DNA from: Prinia subflava
Taxonomy: Eukaryota > Chordata > Aves > Passeriformes > Cisticolidae
DNA length: 64,000 bases
NCBI RefSeq assembly: GCF_021018805.1
Contig: NC_086283.1
Span: 14,645,162 to 14,709,161, forward strand
Direction of reading: 5' to 3'
Shown in pieces: positions 11,001 to 24,677 of this stretch; positions within the stretch are counted from its first letter, which is position 1; the number at the start of each line of letters is the position of its first letter. The translations under genes were made by a program, and so were the position numbers. The notes below the pieces were generated by a model. The model saw only the letters and a list, made by a program, of their open reading frames with translations, had not been told where the DNA came from and ran no database searches.

Positions 11001-12542
11001 TTGCCATATACTGCAAAACAAACAAATGAAAAACAAATTGCTCTCTGGAAAACCATACTTATCTATAAAGTTACTTAAAGGGCTTCAAGGCATTTTTATC
11101 AAAACAATGTTATCAACACAAGTTCCTTCTGACCCCAAGCTTTGCACACAGAATTCCAAGTGTCAGAGAAAAACCATGTCTGCCAAAATCCAAGCAACAG
11201 ATGTCATTCACACAATGCTCTGGGACTGATGTCTGCTTTCAGTGCCTGCAAAATAGGAGGGTCTCCTTTTCCTAGGGTAGGCATTTGACAAAATAATTGT
11301 CATGAGCAATGTCCTCATCTACATTCTTTGATATGACCATATGGTACCTCTTGCACATTCCTGAAATAGACCACCCAGGAAAAAGTTTCAAGTGTGAAAT
11401 TCCACTTGGGATTAATTCAAACTGACTCTCAGTCTGAGAAGTTCTATGAATTTTCAGACTTTTTGCAGGACAGTCCACTGAGAATCCAGAACAGTTTATC
11501 CTAGGTAAACAAACAGCTTTGTTCAAACAGATGTTAGTCACTGGACCCCTGTGCACAGGAGCTGACAGCTGTATTTTAAGTTAGGGAAGTTTCACTTAAC
11601 ATTAACCTTCTCTTCAGGAGGTCATTGCTAGCTCAGCATGACAGCCAAGATTAAAGAAACAACAAAAACCCCTCAGAGATGTCCAAAAGAAGGGTTTCTA
11701 CAGAAATGCAATGAAACAGGACCAAAACAGAAACCCTCAGAGCAAATCTCACTCTGTTTGTTAAAAGGACTAGCGCTTCTTTGTTTACTGAATAAATATG
11801 TTCCAATCTACTGATCCATAAATATACAGAAACTTTTCTTAAAAAGAGAAAAAATAATCCTGTGTATTTACATGTCTCTAGCTGATCCCCACCCCAGGGG
11901 ATTAAACCTATTTTTCTCAGTTACAGCTGCATGGTTTCACAATGAAAAGGAGTTCAACAATAAATTCACAATTCAGTATTCCAGGCCAACGTACAAGCTA
12001 TCATGTAAGCAAGTGGTGTAAAACTGGAATTATACCCAGCAAGCCAGTTTTTAATAGGAGACCAGCCAGCTACTTGAAAAGGTTATTCAAGAGGCCAAGT
12101 ATTCTTGTCCCTCCTTCCTGTATTTTCAACTCAGCTGAAAAATGCAGTCTTTCCTTAAATCTATACTTATAAATGCTTTTCCTCATACTAAAGGGCCTCA
12201 TGTACTTAATATCATTCAAAACAAGGACTTTTCACAACATGTGTGCATATATATATAAATATTTTCCCACTTAAATGGCAATATTTAAATTAGCAACTTT
12301 CTCCTGAGTCAGTGAGGTGCTTGGTGACAGCAGCATTTGCAATTGTGGCTGTGCTAAGTTCTGGAGCAAAACTCCTGAAAGAGCTGGAGGGAGGTTCCTG
12401 GACTCAGGGAACTCAAGTGAGAGTGGAGAGATCTGGCAGGACAGAGCAGCTCTTACCAGGGGGGCTGATAAGGTCATAGCAGTGCCAAGGCAGTTGGGGG
12501 AGATTTAAGTGGCTCTGGAGAGTGTGAGCAATCAGGACAGCA
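8072..12542. other. Non-coding sequence, nothing recognised
   Basis: About 4.5 kb of AT-rich DNA with no frame above 100 codons other than those running through the T tract. No CR1 or LTR signature and no convincing splice-flanked exon was found. Confidence 0.5.
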
Positions 12543-12618
12543 GTTTTCATGGCTTGGTCACAGCTTGGACTCAATGATCTTAGAGGTCTTTTCTAAATGG
12601 AATGATTTTATGGTTCCA
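12543..12618 (+). mobile_element. CR1 LINE tail fragment
   Basis: About 75 bp matches the extreme 3' end of a CR1 subfamily: 'cagcttggactcaatgatct', then 'tagaggtctttt', then a decayed 'aatgattttatggttcc' in place of the ATTCTATGATT repeats. It is in sense orientation and strongly 5'-truncated. The 12300-12540 sequence on its left is somewhat richer in GC and could be a diverged continuation, but I cannot align it. Confidence 0.8.
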
Positions 12619-15581
12619 TAAAGCAAAATACTGACAGGACACTGCTAAATCCACATTTAACCACCCAACAAAAGAATTTTCAGCCTAGAGAGTGAGATTT
12701 ACACATAATTGGTCTGAGGTCATCTCTGTCTCATTAGGACACTAAGGCCTATCTTGGGAAGCAGTAGAAGAATCTCTCCTAACATTTTGAAATATCCCTG
12801 TTGCAATTGGTTTTGAGGCTTCATCCAGTTACTTCAAAAGCCAAACTCAAAATTCTGCTGTTCGCAGATGTCAACATTTTATACTGTTGACCTTTCCTTC
12901 CCTCCTTTTCTTAGTGAGTATTAAATGCTTCTCAATCAGATTTAAATTTACTTCCAACGTCATCTAGACTAACGAAATTAGCTACCACTGCCTTAACTTG
13001 ATATTCAAGCACAAAGCTATTTTAATAAATGTCAGTGAGCAAATTAAATATTTGAATGTTGATGTTGGTCTTCAGAAGCAGAAGAGATTTAATGCTCATC
13101 TAAGGAAAAACACCATTAACATTCAGGTCAGGCCCAACCAATAAAACCTGCTGAGTGTTCAGCACTGACACATTTCTAGTTTTGGAAGCGCTAGTCATAA
13201 GATCTGTTTGCATATAAACATATGTGACAAAACTGACAAGCCAATCATGCATAATTTTAATATTTGCAGATTACTACAACATGGTTATCATTGAACTGGT
13301 GACATGGATGCTGCTCCTATGGGATGTGGTTTGACATTTATACAACACAGGCAGCATTTGCCCTACCAAGCAGGTCAAGGTGTGGCTGAGGTTGCTTTGT
13401 AATAGTGGAGTTTAATATTTCATTTGGCTGTTGTGTTCAGGACACTGAAAAAACCAAAGGTTTGATTCTAGACTGCCCTCATCCCCCATACATGTTCTTC
13501 AATCATTTATAGTAGCTTGGATACTTCTCCAGTATATGCCAGGTGCCAACATGTCCTACCCACTAGCTACTTTTGGCAGGTCTGCTCATGGAATTCCCAA
13601 TTTACCTGCACCCTTTGACATCTGGAATGACAGGTACAGATTAGCACAGAACCAGTGGCAGACCCTCATGGGGGGGCAGCCCTCAGCCTGGTGCAAAGAG
13701 GAGCAGGGTGCCAACACAGGCACCCAGATAAGCTGCACTGGCTGGGTGCTCTCATCATGTACAACAATATGACATAAATCTGGCAGGAGGGACTACCATC
13801 CCAGAACTTCAGCCAACATGGCAGGAAGATGGAATTCAGCAGGACCTTGGCAGAGGCAGGTCTGCAGTTTTGACTTCCTCAGTCCTGCCCAGAAGGCAAA
13901 CATTTCTCTGAAGGGGGCTCAGAAAACAGGCATGAATGGATAAAGAGGAGACAGCAGGAAATGGAAGAAAAGCATGTTTGAAGTTTAACACACCACGTTG
14001 TATACAGAACTCACTAAATGTATATCCTTGCTACTGCATTCTATTATCTCTCCCACTTTAATCAGCAAGCACTTCAGAGTCAAGACAAAGAGATGCAGAT
14101 TTGATCGGACTCTTGATTATCATTGATAGAAGAGGGCAAACAAACACACAGCACTGAGACAAGCTAGAACAAGGAAGTAATTGATATTGTAAACAAACAA
14201 ATAGGAGATGTGGCACTGCAAGTACCGAATTCTATTTCTGAGGAAGCTAACAAGCAAAAAGAAAGTGCTTTTACCTGGAAACCTGCATGACCAAGACACA
14301 CAAAGTCAGTCATTTGCAGCTATTAAATTGCAGTCTGAATACAAAAACTTAATGAAAAAAGCTGAGTGCGAGATGAGGTACTGCCATGCTGAGAATCACT
14401 GTGAAGGTTCAAGGACTCTACAAAACACTACTCCTCTCTTGTTGCATCCTGTATTAATAATCTGGGGCCTTACTGTTAATTATTGCTGCTCCCAAGTAAT
14501 CACTGGGATAACATCATGGGAAGAGACTGTGATGGTAAGAAGCCACTGGCCAACGCTACAGCCACAGAGAAGTCCTTAAGAAGATTAATACTGAAAGAAC
14601 AAATAACAAAATCAACCCAAACCCTGGACAACATCTCTACTTGAAAGAGGATGGAAAAATCCTCCCAGCAAAAGTGATGTTTGGAATTCAATTAGTGATT
14701 ATTAACGCAATTGCCCTCAATTTCACTCACTGTCATTCACCATCCCAACACAGCAGACACGAATACAGAAGAGAGTGGAATGCTATGGTACAGCAAACAT
14801 TTGTTTTCCATCCTCGAATAATCCTAACAATGTGTCATCGTATTCAGTGCACCAGAAAATTCTAAATTTCCCATTAGAGCTAATTTTGTGGGCTCTGGGG
14901 TCAACCTGAGCTCTCTGTTAAAGGACTGTAAATTCAATGACTTCAGCGAAGTCATCTCAGATTTATGGAGGTACATTTGGCCTTTTGACTCCTTGAACTT
15001 AATGCCAATTGAGATAATTCTGTGTATTAAAAAAAAAAAAAAGAAGAGAAAAACTATGTTATGATCATTTCAACAGCAATTTATTTGAAAAGAAGCTCTG
15101 AAAAGAAGTCTTCAGAGAAAACCATTATTAAAACAGTATTAAAGCAGCTAAGAAATTAAAAAGAATGAGCTAAAGGATGCTCAATTAAGAGACGTTCCAA
15201 TATAGGCTTTGTTATGAGCTGTCACTGACAGAGACTATGGTATCTAATTGGTAGGGAAAGTATTGTGAAAAAATGGTGAATGGCAGAGCCAGGACAAAGG
15301 CAAGCAGCTTTGCTGTTAACTTTAATTCACTATGTAGAGTTTTAATTAAGGTGCAAAGCATAAATAACAATGCCTTGCCTCCAGCTCTCCTGAGTGAGAA
15401 CTGTCCCAGAGCTTCACCCTCAGAAAAAAGGGGAAACAAACTGAGGTAATAAAAACATCAGAAAACAAGACAACAGGCTGGAGAAAGTATAGGCCATCTC
15501 TCATGTCATATGTGTGAACAGCCTCAAGTGCATCCAAATGATCAGTGCCACTAAGAAACTAACACACTGCTTTTCCTGCAG
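12619..15581. other. Non-coding sequence, possible conserved block near its end
   Basis: AT-rich DNA. The 13536-13930 part is richer in GC but has no recognised family. The 14680-15030 part contains long runs without simple-sequence decay, such as 'attaacgcaattgccctc', which resemble conserved non-coding DNA. Conservation cannot be judged from one sequence. No gene is seen. Confidence 0.45.
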
Positions 15582-15611
15582 AAACAGAACACGTGAGAAA
15601 AACACTGGTTG
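15582..15611 (+). other. Candidate 30-nt microexon (weak)
   Basis: Thirty bases lie between a strong acceptor (pyrimidine-rich 'ctgcttttcctgcag') and a near-perfect donor (GTAAGTGAG). The length is a multiple of three and two of three frames are open. In-frame microexons of this size are typical of neuronal genes, but no neighbouring exon of the same gene is visible. The same pattern can arise by chance in 64 kb. Confidence 0.15.
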
Positions 15612-16639
15612 GTAAGTGAGGTCTGGATATCTGTACCAACTCCTGATACTGCATTACATGAGTGCCAGAGATACTGTAGTCACTTACTATATCCCATGCC
15701 AGAAAATTGGAGCTTCAAGGCTGAGATGCCAGATGTTTAAGGTTCCAGAGCAGGGAACTTTTGGTTCCCAGACTGAAAGAATCCCTGGGATGTTCTCACT
15801 CTTGCAGCAGTTCCCTGCAAACCACTGTGGACCTTCTAACTACAGCAACAACCAGGGCTCCCTTCGGAGGTTGGTTACCCACCTGAGACTGGCAAAAGCA
15901 TCAACCCCCATATCACCCTGTATTTAATTGGTTGCATTAATTTTGATCCTAGAACAAAGCTATAATAAGGGATTAGAAAGCCATGTGAAGAGTGTAGTCA
16001 TGGGGAGTCTAAATTTAGCACTCTCCTGGACACAAGTTAAAAAAAAAATGCAATTTTTTCTGATTTTGACTAAACAAAACACACTGCAAAACTCACACCC
16101 ACGTACTTAATTTACTTGGCATATTTGCATTTGAAACTCCTGGAAACTCATATGTCTTTTCAAATTAGCTCTACTATATAATAATAGGCCAAACATGTCA
16201 GTTGCTGGGAAATCTCACAGCGTCCTGTCTATTTTTACTTCTTTTAGTATCCTCACTAATTTAAAACACTATCATTCATTACAGCATGTTATTCAAATTT
16301 TAGCAAGAACAACCCCTTCAGAGTCCAGTATTTGGTAAGGTTCTGTCATACCAAATTCAGTTTAATTGAACAGCAATAATGATCCCTTCCAGGACCAATG
16401 ATATGACAAGGAGATATTTGAAATGGAGCTCAGGATCCTAACTGTTTGTTACAAAACTATGATCTACCTACAGTTGGTTTATTTTATAAAATCATTATGG
16501 TAGCTTTGCATGTGAATGGGTTTTTTTGCCAGAGGAAAGCATCCCTGGGCAGCTTGTTTAATACAATTGAGTTTGTTGATTTGTGATTTTTTGTCTTCTT
16601 TGTATTCTAAGCTTCTCTGCCTACTGAGGCATTACCTCC

Positions 16640-16658
16640 TCGTGGGCAATGCCCACGA
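16640..16658 (+). repeat. Perfect 8-bp inverted repeat (hairpin)
   Basis: TCGTGGGC, a 3-nt spacer AAT, then GCCCACGA. Each arm carries a CpG within an AT-rich neighbourhood. The stem is too short for a microRNA precursor. Confidence 0.8.
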
Positions 16659-18588
16659 AGTGCATAAAGCTGGGATTCAAGTTACTCGCTAAATGTTGGT
16701 TTGATTCCAGGATATTTGGTTGAAACACCTGCCACAAAAAAACCCAAACAATTTACATCTTCTTTCTGATGCCAAAAAAAGGTCTATTACTGTGGAAGCT
16801 GAAGTTCATCCAGCTCCACCCACGTACATGCACCTCACCTTAAGAGCAGCATGAATGAGATTAAAACTATGTCCATTTTGACTGAGAAGGACAAAAAACC
16901 TCTGGATCTACCTTTCCTCACTTGACTGAGGCCAGTAACTGACCCATAGTAGGTTTGGCAAGTACTCACACATGTCAAGACAAGTTGCAGGATTGGTATC
17001 AATCCCTTCTGACTTATCAGCCTGCAAAATAATTCTAGGTAATCCCAGGAGAGTGGTGGAAATTTACTAGTTTGAGATATCAGAATGAGGAGTGCTATGG
17101 ATGAGAGGCCAGATTTTAAACATAGGTGCTAAAAGATGCCAAATATGAAAATCAAAGGCACTGATAAGCCCAATTCACATTGGTGCAGACCTTCTGGTTA
17201 CAGGAGTGGAAGACCTCCCAATGACCTCACCCCCAAAGACCTCCTGGTCTTAATAAAACTCAGAAGGAAAAATTTGACTCCTTGTATCAGTGCTGTGTCG
17301 GGAATGCATACACGAATATTTTGGGGTCAGATTTAGGCTATGCAGGCACTGAATTGCTAGTGATTTTGAACAAAAGGAATTTCCAAGTTCACAATGACAT
17401 TTACCAGAGACTTCAAATACCACATTTCTGAAACTCAAATCAGTGCTTTGTCCAAGATTCCAGACAAATCTTTGGAGCTTGAATTGCACTAATATATCTA
17501 TGCACAACCCACTTTATATATCCTCCACTATGGAAGCAAAACTTCCAGGAGGTGGCTGGCTTTTTCCCTGAGCACTATTTCTATCACATACTATTCATTT
17601 GAAGAACTCAGGAGATATATTTTTCTCCTCTGTGAAATTACCTGTGAATTAAATGTAAAGATGAAAACATGGAAGACATTATTATTGTGCTGCATACAAT
17701 AGAATAACCTTTGAGGGATAAAATGCAGCAGAACAATATTCATGTGTATTACTGTCTCAGGTTTTTGTTTCCTGTTTTCTACCCTCCATCCAGCTCCTTC
17801 ATGAGGAAAACTCTTGACATTTCTCACTTTGCCTAGGTCAACGTTAACCAATTGACTAAGACAAAGTCAAAACAAGGATTTGTTTTCTTCCACCTGAAAT
17901 GCTGCTAAATGTTTCTCAGTTCAGTGATTAAAAAAATAACATTCATATCCACAAAGAATTGCACTGTCACTACAATAAATGGAGAATTAAGGAAATACTG
18001 GATCTGGAGAGAGATCCTGGATAAGTAGGGGATTTTTAAATGTAATTATAATTTCTGAGTTAAATTCACATGTGATGTACATGCATGAGTTTCCATGCAC
18101 AGTGCTACAGCTACGACTTCCTTCTCTCAGCAGATTTTGTGCTAAGACATTTGATTCTCAGACACTGATAGCTAGACAGAGTCTAGCACACACAGTGGAA
18201 CACTAGCACCTGGCAAAATACTACTGCTAGATACTGTTATATTGTTGAGACATTTGGTTGAAGACCTGCAAATGCAAGGTCTTTGGCAAAGTATTGATAA
18301 GAAGTCCACCAAATATTTCTAATATAGGCTATTTTTTCCCTTTGGAGAAGCAGAATTATTATGGCCCTTGACTACAGCTTTAATTCACAGGGCATTTCTT
18401 ACAGTGGCATCAGTGTCACTGCAAGTAAGTAGTTGTGAATATTCTGCATAATACAACATTATCCATTCCCTTGGTACATCAGTCACTGCCTAAAACCTGC
18501 TGTTCTGAATTCCCTCAAAATCTTGCAAGAACTCCTTGATGCAAAAGTTCCCTTCAGGTGGTTTGGGAATTACTTGATGAACAATTAC

Positions 18589-18607
18589 AGCAGCCTGGGG
18601 GGCTGCT
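18589..18607 (+). repeat. 7-bp inverted repeat
   Basis: AGCAGCC, loop TGGGG, GGCTGCT. A short GC-rich stem, probably incidental. Confidence 0.6.
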
Positions 18608-21364
18608 ATACAGATGTGTCCACCAGCCTCTCTAGGGGAGAGTGTGTAGCCACTTCAAAAGCAGCTGTCAGAAAGGCTGCATGCCAAGGTGGGACCCAGC
18701 TCTGCAAACTGCACAGGCCATCCAGAACAAAAGCACAGTTGTTGTACTGCCCCACTGGCATCCCACCATACTCTGGCAGACCAAAACCATGAGCTGGGAC
18801 AGCCATTGAGAATGGTAAACATTTGTAGCCTGCCAGAAGGTGCTCCAGACAAAAAGACATCTTGAAAGACGCTTCCTTCCACTGAATTTCTCAAGTATCG
18901 TTGCTGATTTGCTAAACCTTCTGTTGGGTGACATAACTCACTTCAAAACATCAACAATCCTTAAAGCATTAGAAGATGACAAACACTCTTTATAGTAGGA
19001 TATCATAATAGACATAGGGGTGTTGTCAGTCCTGTCTGAATTTATTCCCACGGAGAGGTAGGTATAGCAACTCAAACAGTACAGAAAGGAGGAAAAAAAT
19101 CCTCTCTGTTGGAAAATTTAAAGAAAACTGAAATACTTTGGTAAACAGTAAACTTTGCTTTAATGATTTCACTTAGATAAAGCTATTTCTTCTTAATCAG
19201 CTATACTAATGTTCATGTCTCTGCTGAAGAAAAACAAAGAAGAACTACAGCATCCCTGGGGATTCTTTATGTCTTGAGGCTTTTGAATATTTACTGTCAC
19301 TGAAATGCAGAACGCTGGTGGTGAAAAATGAGATGCTTTAAATTCAATGCTTTAAAGCAGTACAAAATGTGTACTCTGAGGTTGTGCTGGTCGAGATGCT
19401 TTCTACAAAGCTTTCCAAAAGGCATCAATGGCCACTCCATACACCTATTACAGATGGCATCACTGTTTGATTTGTTATCAGTTTGTATTGCCTTATGTTT
19501 TGTTACAACAGAAACTATAGCTGAACAAAAGGCAGCAAGTTTTTTGCCTTGTTCTGGCTACTGTAGGACTCATCCAACAGTTTGGGATCACTTCTTTGCC
19601 AAAAAGACCCAAGGCCCTGGCTTTACATCAGACTGAAGTTTTAGGGATCCTACTGCCATCCCATACTGGGAAGTCCCACAGGTTCTCTGTATCTAGTCTG
19701 CTTAGTTTGCTGAAAAACAAGCAGCAAAATCCCCATAAAGGTAAACTAAGTAAGTCTTCAGTCTTCTGCTGACTCTGCAAGCTGAACAGGCTGGGCACAC
19801 TGGAGGTGCCAGGGAATAGCATCAGAAAGAGCAGGATTGCTATGATTATACAGTGATCTGTGTCACTGCGGATTTCCAGTCTTAACACAGTCTAACAGTC
19901 TTAACCCAGCTGGATGAATCTGAACTGGAGAAAACAGAGATTGAGAGTGACCAGATGGGAAACTTGGAGTCTGTGAGCGAAACACGGCTGGAAAAAAGTC
20001 TCAGTACAAAGCTTGACCAGAAGCAAGACAAGATTTTTAATAACTCCTATCCAGTACAGATAGAATTTCCACTTAATATATCCCCAAATCTGCCCCAAGG
20101 ATGAGGCACTGCATGTGAGTGTGGGGCTCCTGCCAAACATCCTGTTTATCAACTCCAGAGCATCATGTGTCCATCTTGGCTGTACACCAACATGCCTGCT
20201 TTGACAACATACACCTCTGCATGATGCTAATCAAGTTCCCCCTCTTCCCACCAAATGCCTCAAATTTATATCCCAGGCTGACCCAGGCCAGGACTGGACC
20301 CATATTTCTATGGCCCTGCAGGTTTCCCAGGCCCTGAACAAATGACTGTTTGACAGTACTGTCCCCTTTTCTAGCCCTACCAGAAACTATTCTCCCATTC
20401 CCCTTTCTCCAAACTGGCAAATATTCCCTGAAAGCACTTCTGCCACAAAAATTATATGTCTATCATAAAACTATTTTCTGCTTTTTGCTGAGCAGAAGTA
20501 TTCCAAGCAATATGCTCTAGTTTTTCCAACTAATAGATTTACCTTAGCCTGTCTTCTCATCAATTTCATACCACTGATTTCTGAAAGTTTCTCACTGCCA
20601 GTATTTCCTTCTTCTGGATGGTCAGTAAACAGAACTCGAACAAAATAACTCTTGAATTTTCATATTTTCCTCTCCAGAAACAGTTTATCCTGTGCATCAA
20701 ACACATCTTTGATTACATTCTTAGTGAGACAATAATATTATTGCTTCTTACTAAAATCCGATGACATACACAGTGAAAAAAAGAAGTGACAATTGCATAG
20801 CGTATCTATTAAAGAATTCTGATAATCTCATCTGTGATGACTTCCAAATAGAGAAAAAAAATTCTGAAGGTGGAAAACATCTCTGTCCACAGGTTGCTAT
20901 TAAGAGTGCTGTGGTTTGTACCAAGATACCTTTCTAAACGAGGTGGACTACTGCACTGATCTTCACCCATACCTTCTTTAAAAAACTATGCTCCATCTGG
21001 AACAATAAATTTCTCCTGCCTCAAACATTAAACCTTCTTTAATCCTACAGACTTAACAACAGGTGGTAGATTATTTTTCAGAATTAGCAGCCAACTGCTA
21101 GAGCAGTTCTCAGCCAAATTGCTTTGGTTTGTGGCTTGAATTTTGTGGCTCAGCAGCATTGTACATTTCTTAGCAGCGGAAACCAACTTCAATGGACCTG
21201 TGCCTCCATTTCCCTGGCCCCTCGAAAGTGAACACAACTTCATAGCCCTCATGCTAAAAGGAAATACACTTTTTGACATTAAAACACAAAACATAGTAAG
21301 ATTTCTGTTGCAAAATATAAGAAAGGTTTTTCAAAGGCATTCAGAGTTTTCCTATAATTTTCTC

Positions 21365-21480
21365 ACACTGGGAATAAGAAAAACCCCAAACCAATCAAAC
21401 AAAAAAATCAGCCAAACAAAACCAACCAACCAACAACAAAAAACAGAATAAAAACCACCCAAAACCAAAAAACCAACACA
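21365..21480 (+). repeat. A/C-rich low-complexity tract
   Basis: Irregular repeats of CAAA, CCAA and CAAC units, including 'accaaccaaccaac'. No exact period is maintained. Similar smaller tracts lie at 4376-4402, 27966-28018, 48090-48122 and 58995-59035. Confidence 0.75.
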
Positions 21481-23832
21481 CTTTAGTAAAATGGAACATA
21501 TTTAGATAAACATTCAATAGAGGTAGATAGGAGGTTATTTTACCTGCCTACGAGAAAATATAAAATACAAAAAATATGTTCCATATCAAATTGATATTAA
21601 TAATAAAATTGAAAAAATACAAAAGCACACTCTAAATGCACAGTTTTTGCTCAAGTCAAATATTACTTGAATTTGCTCTAAATATGATCAGGAATCAAAA
21701 AAAAAATCACCAAAGTAACACATGCTTTTAAAATTAATTTCAGGCTACAGGACAAACTTTTCAGTCAGCACACGTTGGCCTGAAAACACCTTAAATCTGA
21801 ACTTTTTGGTTTTTTCCATTTTGCAGCTGACTTCCTGCAAACATGCCCAAGCTTATTGTTTCCATAAGCCAGCATTTTCTGATTAAAAACATTTGAGACC
21901 ATCCTAACAAGCTCTAATGCTAAGCACTACTGAAAAATTCCTCCACTGAGCAATTTAAACCATTAGCCCTCATTTGTATCCGTGCATCCTTTTTGAAGCA
22001 GGTTTCCATGGGGATGGCCATTAGGAGTGCTGCCATGGGAAAAGACAAGCAGCAGGCTGTCATTAGGCACTCAGGAGTCCAGACAGCAGCAAAGCCATGG
22101 GCGTCTCCCTGCCCTCCTGCCCTGCATCTCCTTGTTAGGTGACCTGTTTAAGGCAGTTACTTGGTCCCCAGTGACAGCAGGCATGCCCAGGCTCCAATTC
22201 ACCTCACCAGTCAAACAGTGATCTCGTGATGAGGCTATTCAGCCTCCTCCACAGCAATTCCAGAGGAAGGGCAGCTGCCTGGTTTGAACCAAATGCCAGA
22301 GCACTCCACAGCTCACAGCAGAGAATGCTGATCCCCCTCTGGACAGAAATATCTACAGAAGGCAAACACATTCTCTTGCAGACTAATTGCTCACATGGCT
22401 GACTAAGGGTCAAGTAATTTATTGGCAGTGGCTCATCTGAGAGTAAAGTGAAAATAAATGGAAAGTAACAGGAGGAACCAAGATATTTAAGGCCAAAGAT
22501 GTTCAGACTATGGTACATTTCCATGAGAGCTTCCCTTCAATTTCAGTTAAATCCACCATTACCCTAACACTGAAAATACAGAGAATCACCTGCCTTTTAA
22601 AGATCACTGCAGATGTCTTTCAAGTATATTTAGGCACAAAAATAATTAAGGCATTACTATATGTTGGGTGTGTTAATTGAAAAATCAAGGACTATACACT
22701 TCACTTAATTAGCAACTGTTCAGTATTTACTTAGGAGCTTATCATGATAGAACTTGCTTAGCTTGGTGCCAAAAATATTTTAGATGCATAGTTTTCATGT
22801 TGGTTTGAAATAGGGGGAGGATGTGGTACATTTCACAAAGATATATACATTAATGCAGCATGCATAATTTCTGATGTGACTAGAGAGAAGAGCAAGAATG
22901 GAGGTGCCACAAATATTTCTGCTCTGCTCAAGCACTTGATAAACTCCAACCCTTATCATAGCTGTTTGCCAAAGCCATTAAGCCTCTCCTCCCTGTCCAG
23001 CCTAATGCTCTGAAGTGTCTGCAATAACAGGCCTGTCTCCAGATCTGGTTCCAGCTCAGACCCACTCAACAACCTACTGCTGCTCTGCCCTCCTGGCTTG
23101 CTTTTCTGGCAGTCCCCAGAGCACTCCCCTCTCTGTGCCCTGCTCCTGCTTTGTCACACAGGTTGATCAGCTCCTTGTCACACTTCCCTACCCATTTAAG
23201 GGGCTTACTGAGTTGTTTGGTCACACTTATGGTAATTTTTCAGGTGTCTCTATGCTTTCCACCCTGTGTCTCTGTACGCAGGGATCTATTTTATTCATGA
23301 AAAAGGCTTTCCAGACATTGATCTAAAGTTTTCATTATTCATGCAGGTCAGAGATACCTGCTCTTTCAATTTCATTCAGTTTCTTCTGTTACCTCAGTTT
23401 TTTCAGTCTTTCTTCTCACAGCATTTTGTGTCCCTTCCCTGTTGTCACTTGTCCATAACTACTGCTCAGGGTTAGAGTCATAAGGACTTTCAGTGCCTTT
23501 AACACTTATTTCAGCAAATCAGCTTGCTATTTATCAGAGCTCTCTTCATTCCTCTGACTGCATAATGACCTTGTTTCTCCTCTTTTTTGTTCCCCACATC
23601 CATCTTAAATGGTTTCAACCAGGATGCAGGAGATTAGGCCTATTCCCTACAGCGTGAAGCCAGCTTTGCAAGAAGGCAGATGGAGTGATTTATTCCCCAT
23701 ATCTGTTCTCTTCAAGGCCTTGCCTTGAGACTACCAATGAGCTGCCAATTAGTATTGCATTTCAGAGCTCAATATCAGTAATGTCAACAATGAGACAGAG
23801 TGTAAATCTCCAGTTTGATAGATCAGGAAAAG

Positions 23833-24677
23833 TGTGTAGAGTTGACCTTGGCTGGATGTCAGGTGCCTTCCAGAGCTGCTCTTATCACTCTCTCTCCTCA
23901 GCTAGAACGGGTAGAGAAAAATATAATGAAAGCTCCTGGGTCAAGATAAGGATGGAGAGAGATCATTCGCCAATTAACAGCATGGGTAAAACAAACTCAG
24001 CTTGGGAAAAAAATGAAATTGATTACCAATTAAAATCAGAGTAGGATAATGAGAAATAAGAACAAATCTAGAAACAGCTTGCCTCCACCTCTCCCTTCTT
24101 CTCAGTCCTAAGTTTACTCTAAATTTTCTCTGCCTCTTCCCTGCCCAGCAGTGCTGGGGCCCAGGGAATGGGATTGTGGTCAGTTTGTAACATGTTGCTT
24201 CCCCTGCTCCTTCCTCCTTTGAGGTAGGACTCCTCACACTGTTCTCCCTGCTCCAGCATGGGGGCCATCCCACAGGATCTCTGACACGAATCCTTTGCGC
24301 AGGCTGCAGTTCTTCTTCAACTGCTGCACTTTGGGTTCCTTTCCACAGGTTCTGCTTTGGCACATGGAGCACCTCCTGCTCCCCTCCCCACCACCTGACC
24401 TGGTGTCTGCAGAGCTGTTGTTATCATATATTCTCAGTGCCCCTGGCTGCAGGTGCTGTTGTGCAGGGGTTGTTTTTGCTCCCCCTTTCTAAATACATTA
24501 TTCCAGAGGTGTGACCACTGTGGCTGGTGGGCCTGGCCTTGGCCACTTGGCAGGTCCATCCTGGAGCTGGCTGGCATTGGCTCTGTCCGACATGGGGAAA
24601 GCTTCAACAGATTCTCACAGGAGCCACCCTTGTAGCCCACCTACTAGCAAAACCTTGCCAAGCAAGGCCCCAGTACA
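23833..24677 (-). mobile_element. Solo LTR of a long avian endogenous retrovirus family
   Basis: The ends fit an avian LTR family I recognise. The left end reads TGTGTAGAGTTGACCTTGG and the right end reads GGCCCCAGTACA (TG...CA). Internal landmarks are 'gcaaaacctt' near the right end, 'tgacctggtgtctgcagag' and 'gagtaggataatgagaaat'. The family consensus in my memory is longer, so this 845-bp copy probably carries internal deletions. Transcriptional sense is inferred to be minus: read that way, a decayed TATA-like 'atgtatttagaaag' precedes a decayed AATAAA near the other end. Flanking pentamers (aaaag and acagg) do not match, so no target-site duplication is claimed. The 132-codon minus-strand frame at 23974-24372 is LTR sequence, not a gene. 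Confidence 0.8.

Larger units (their letters stand above)
15612..23832. other. Non-coding sequence with scattered hairpins and low-complexity DNA
   Basis: About 8 kb of mostly AT-rich sequence. It holds two short perfect hairpins (16640-16658 and 18589-18607) and an A/C-rich tract (21365-21480), listed separately. Several overlapping short frames at 18520-18930 sit in slightly GC-richer DNA but lack splice context or a recognisable product. No gene is seen. Confidence 0.5.
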
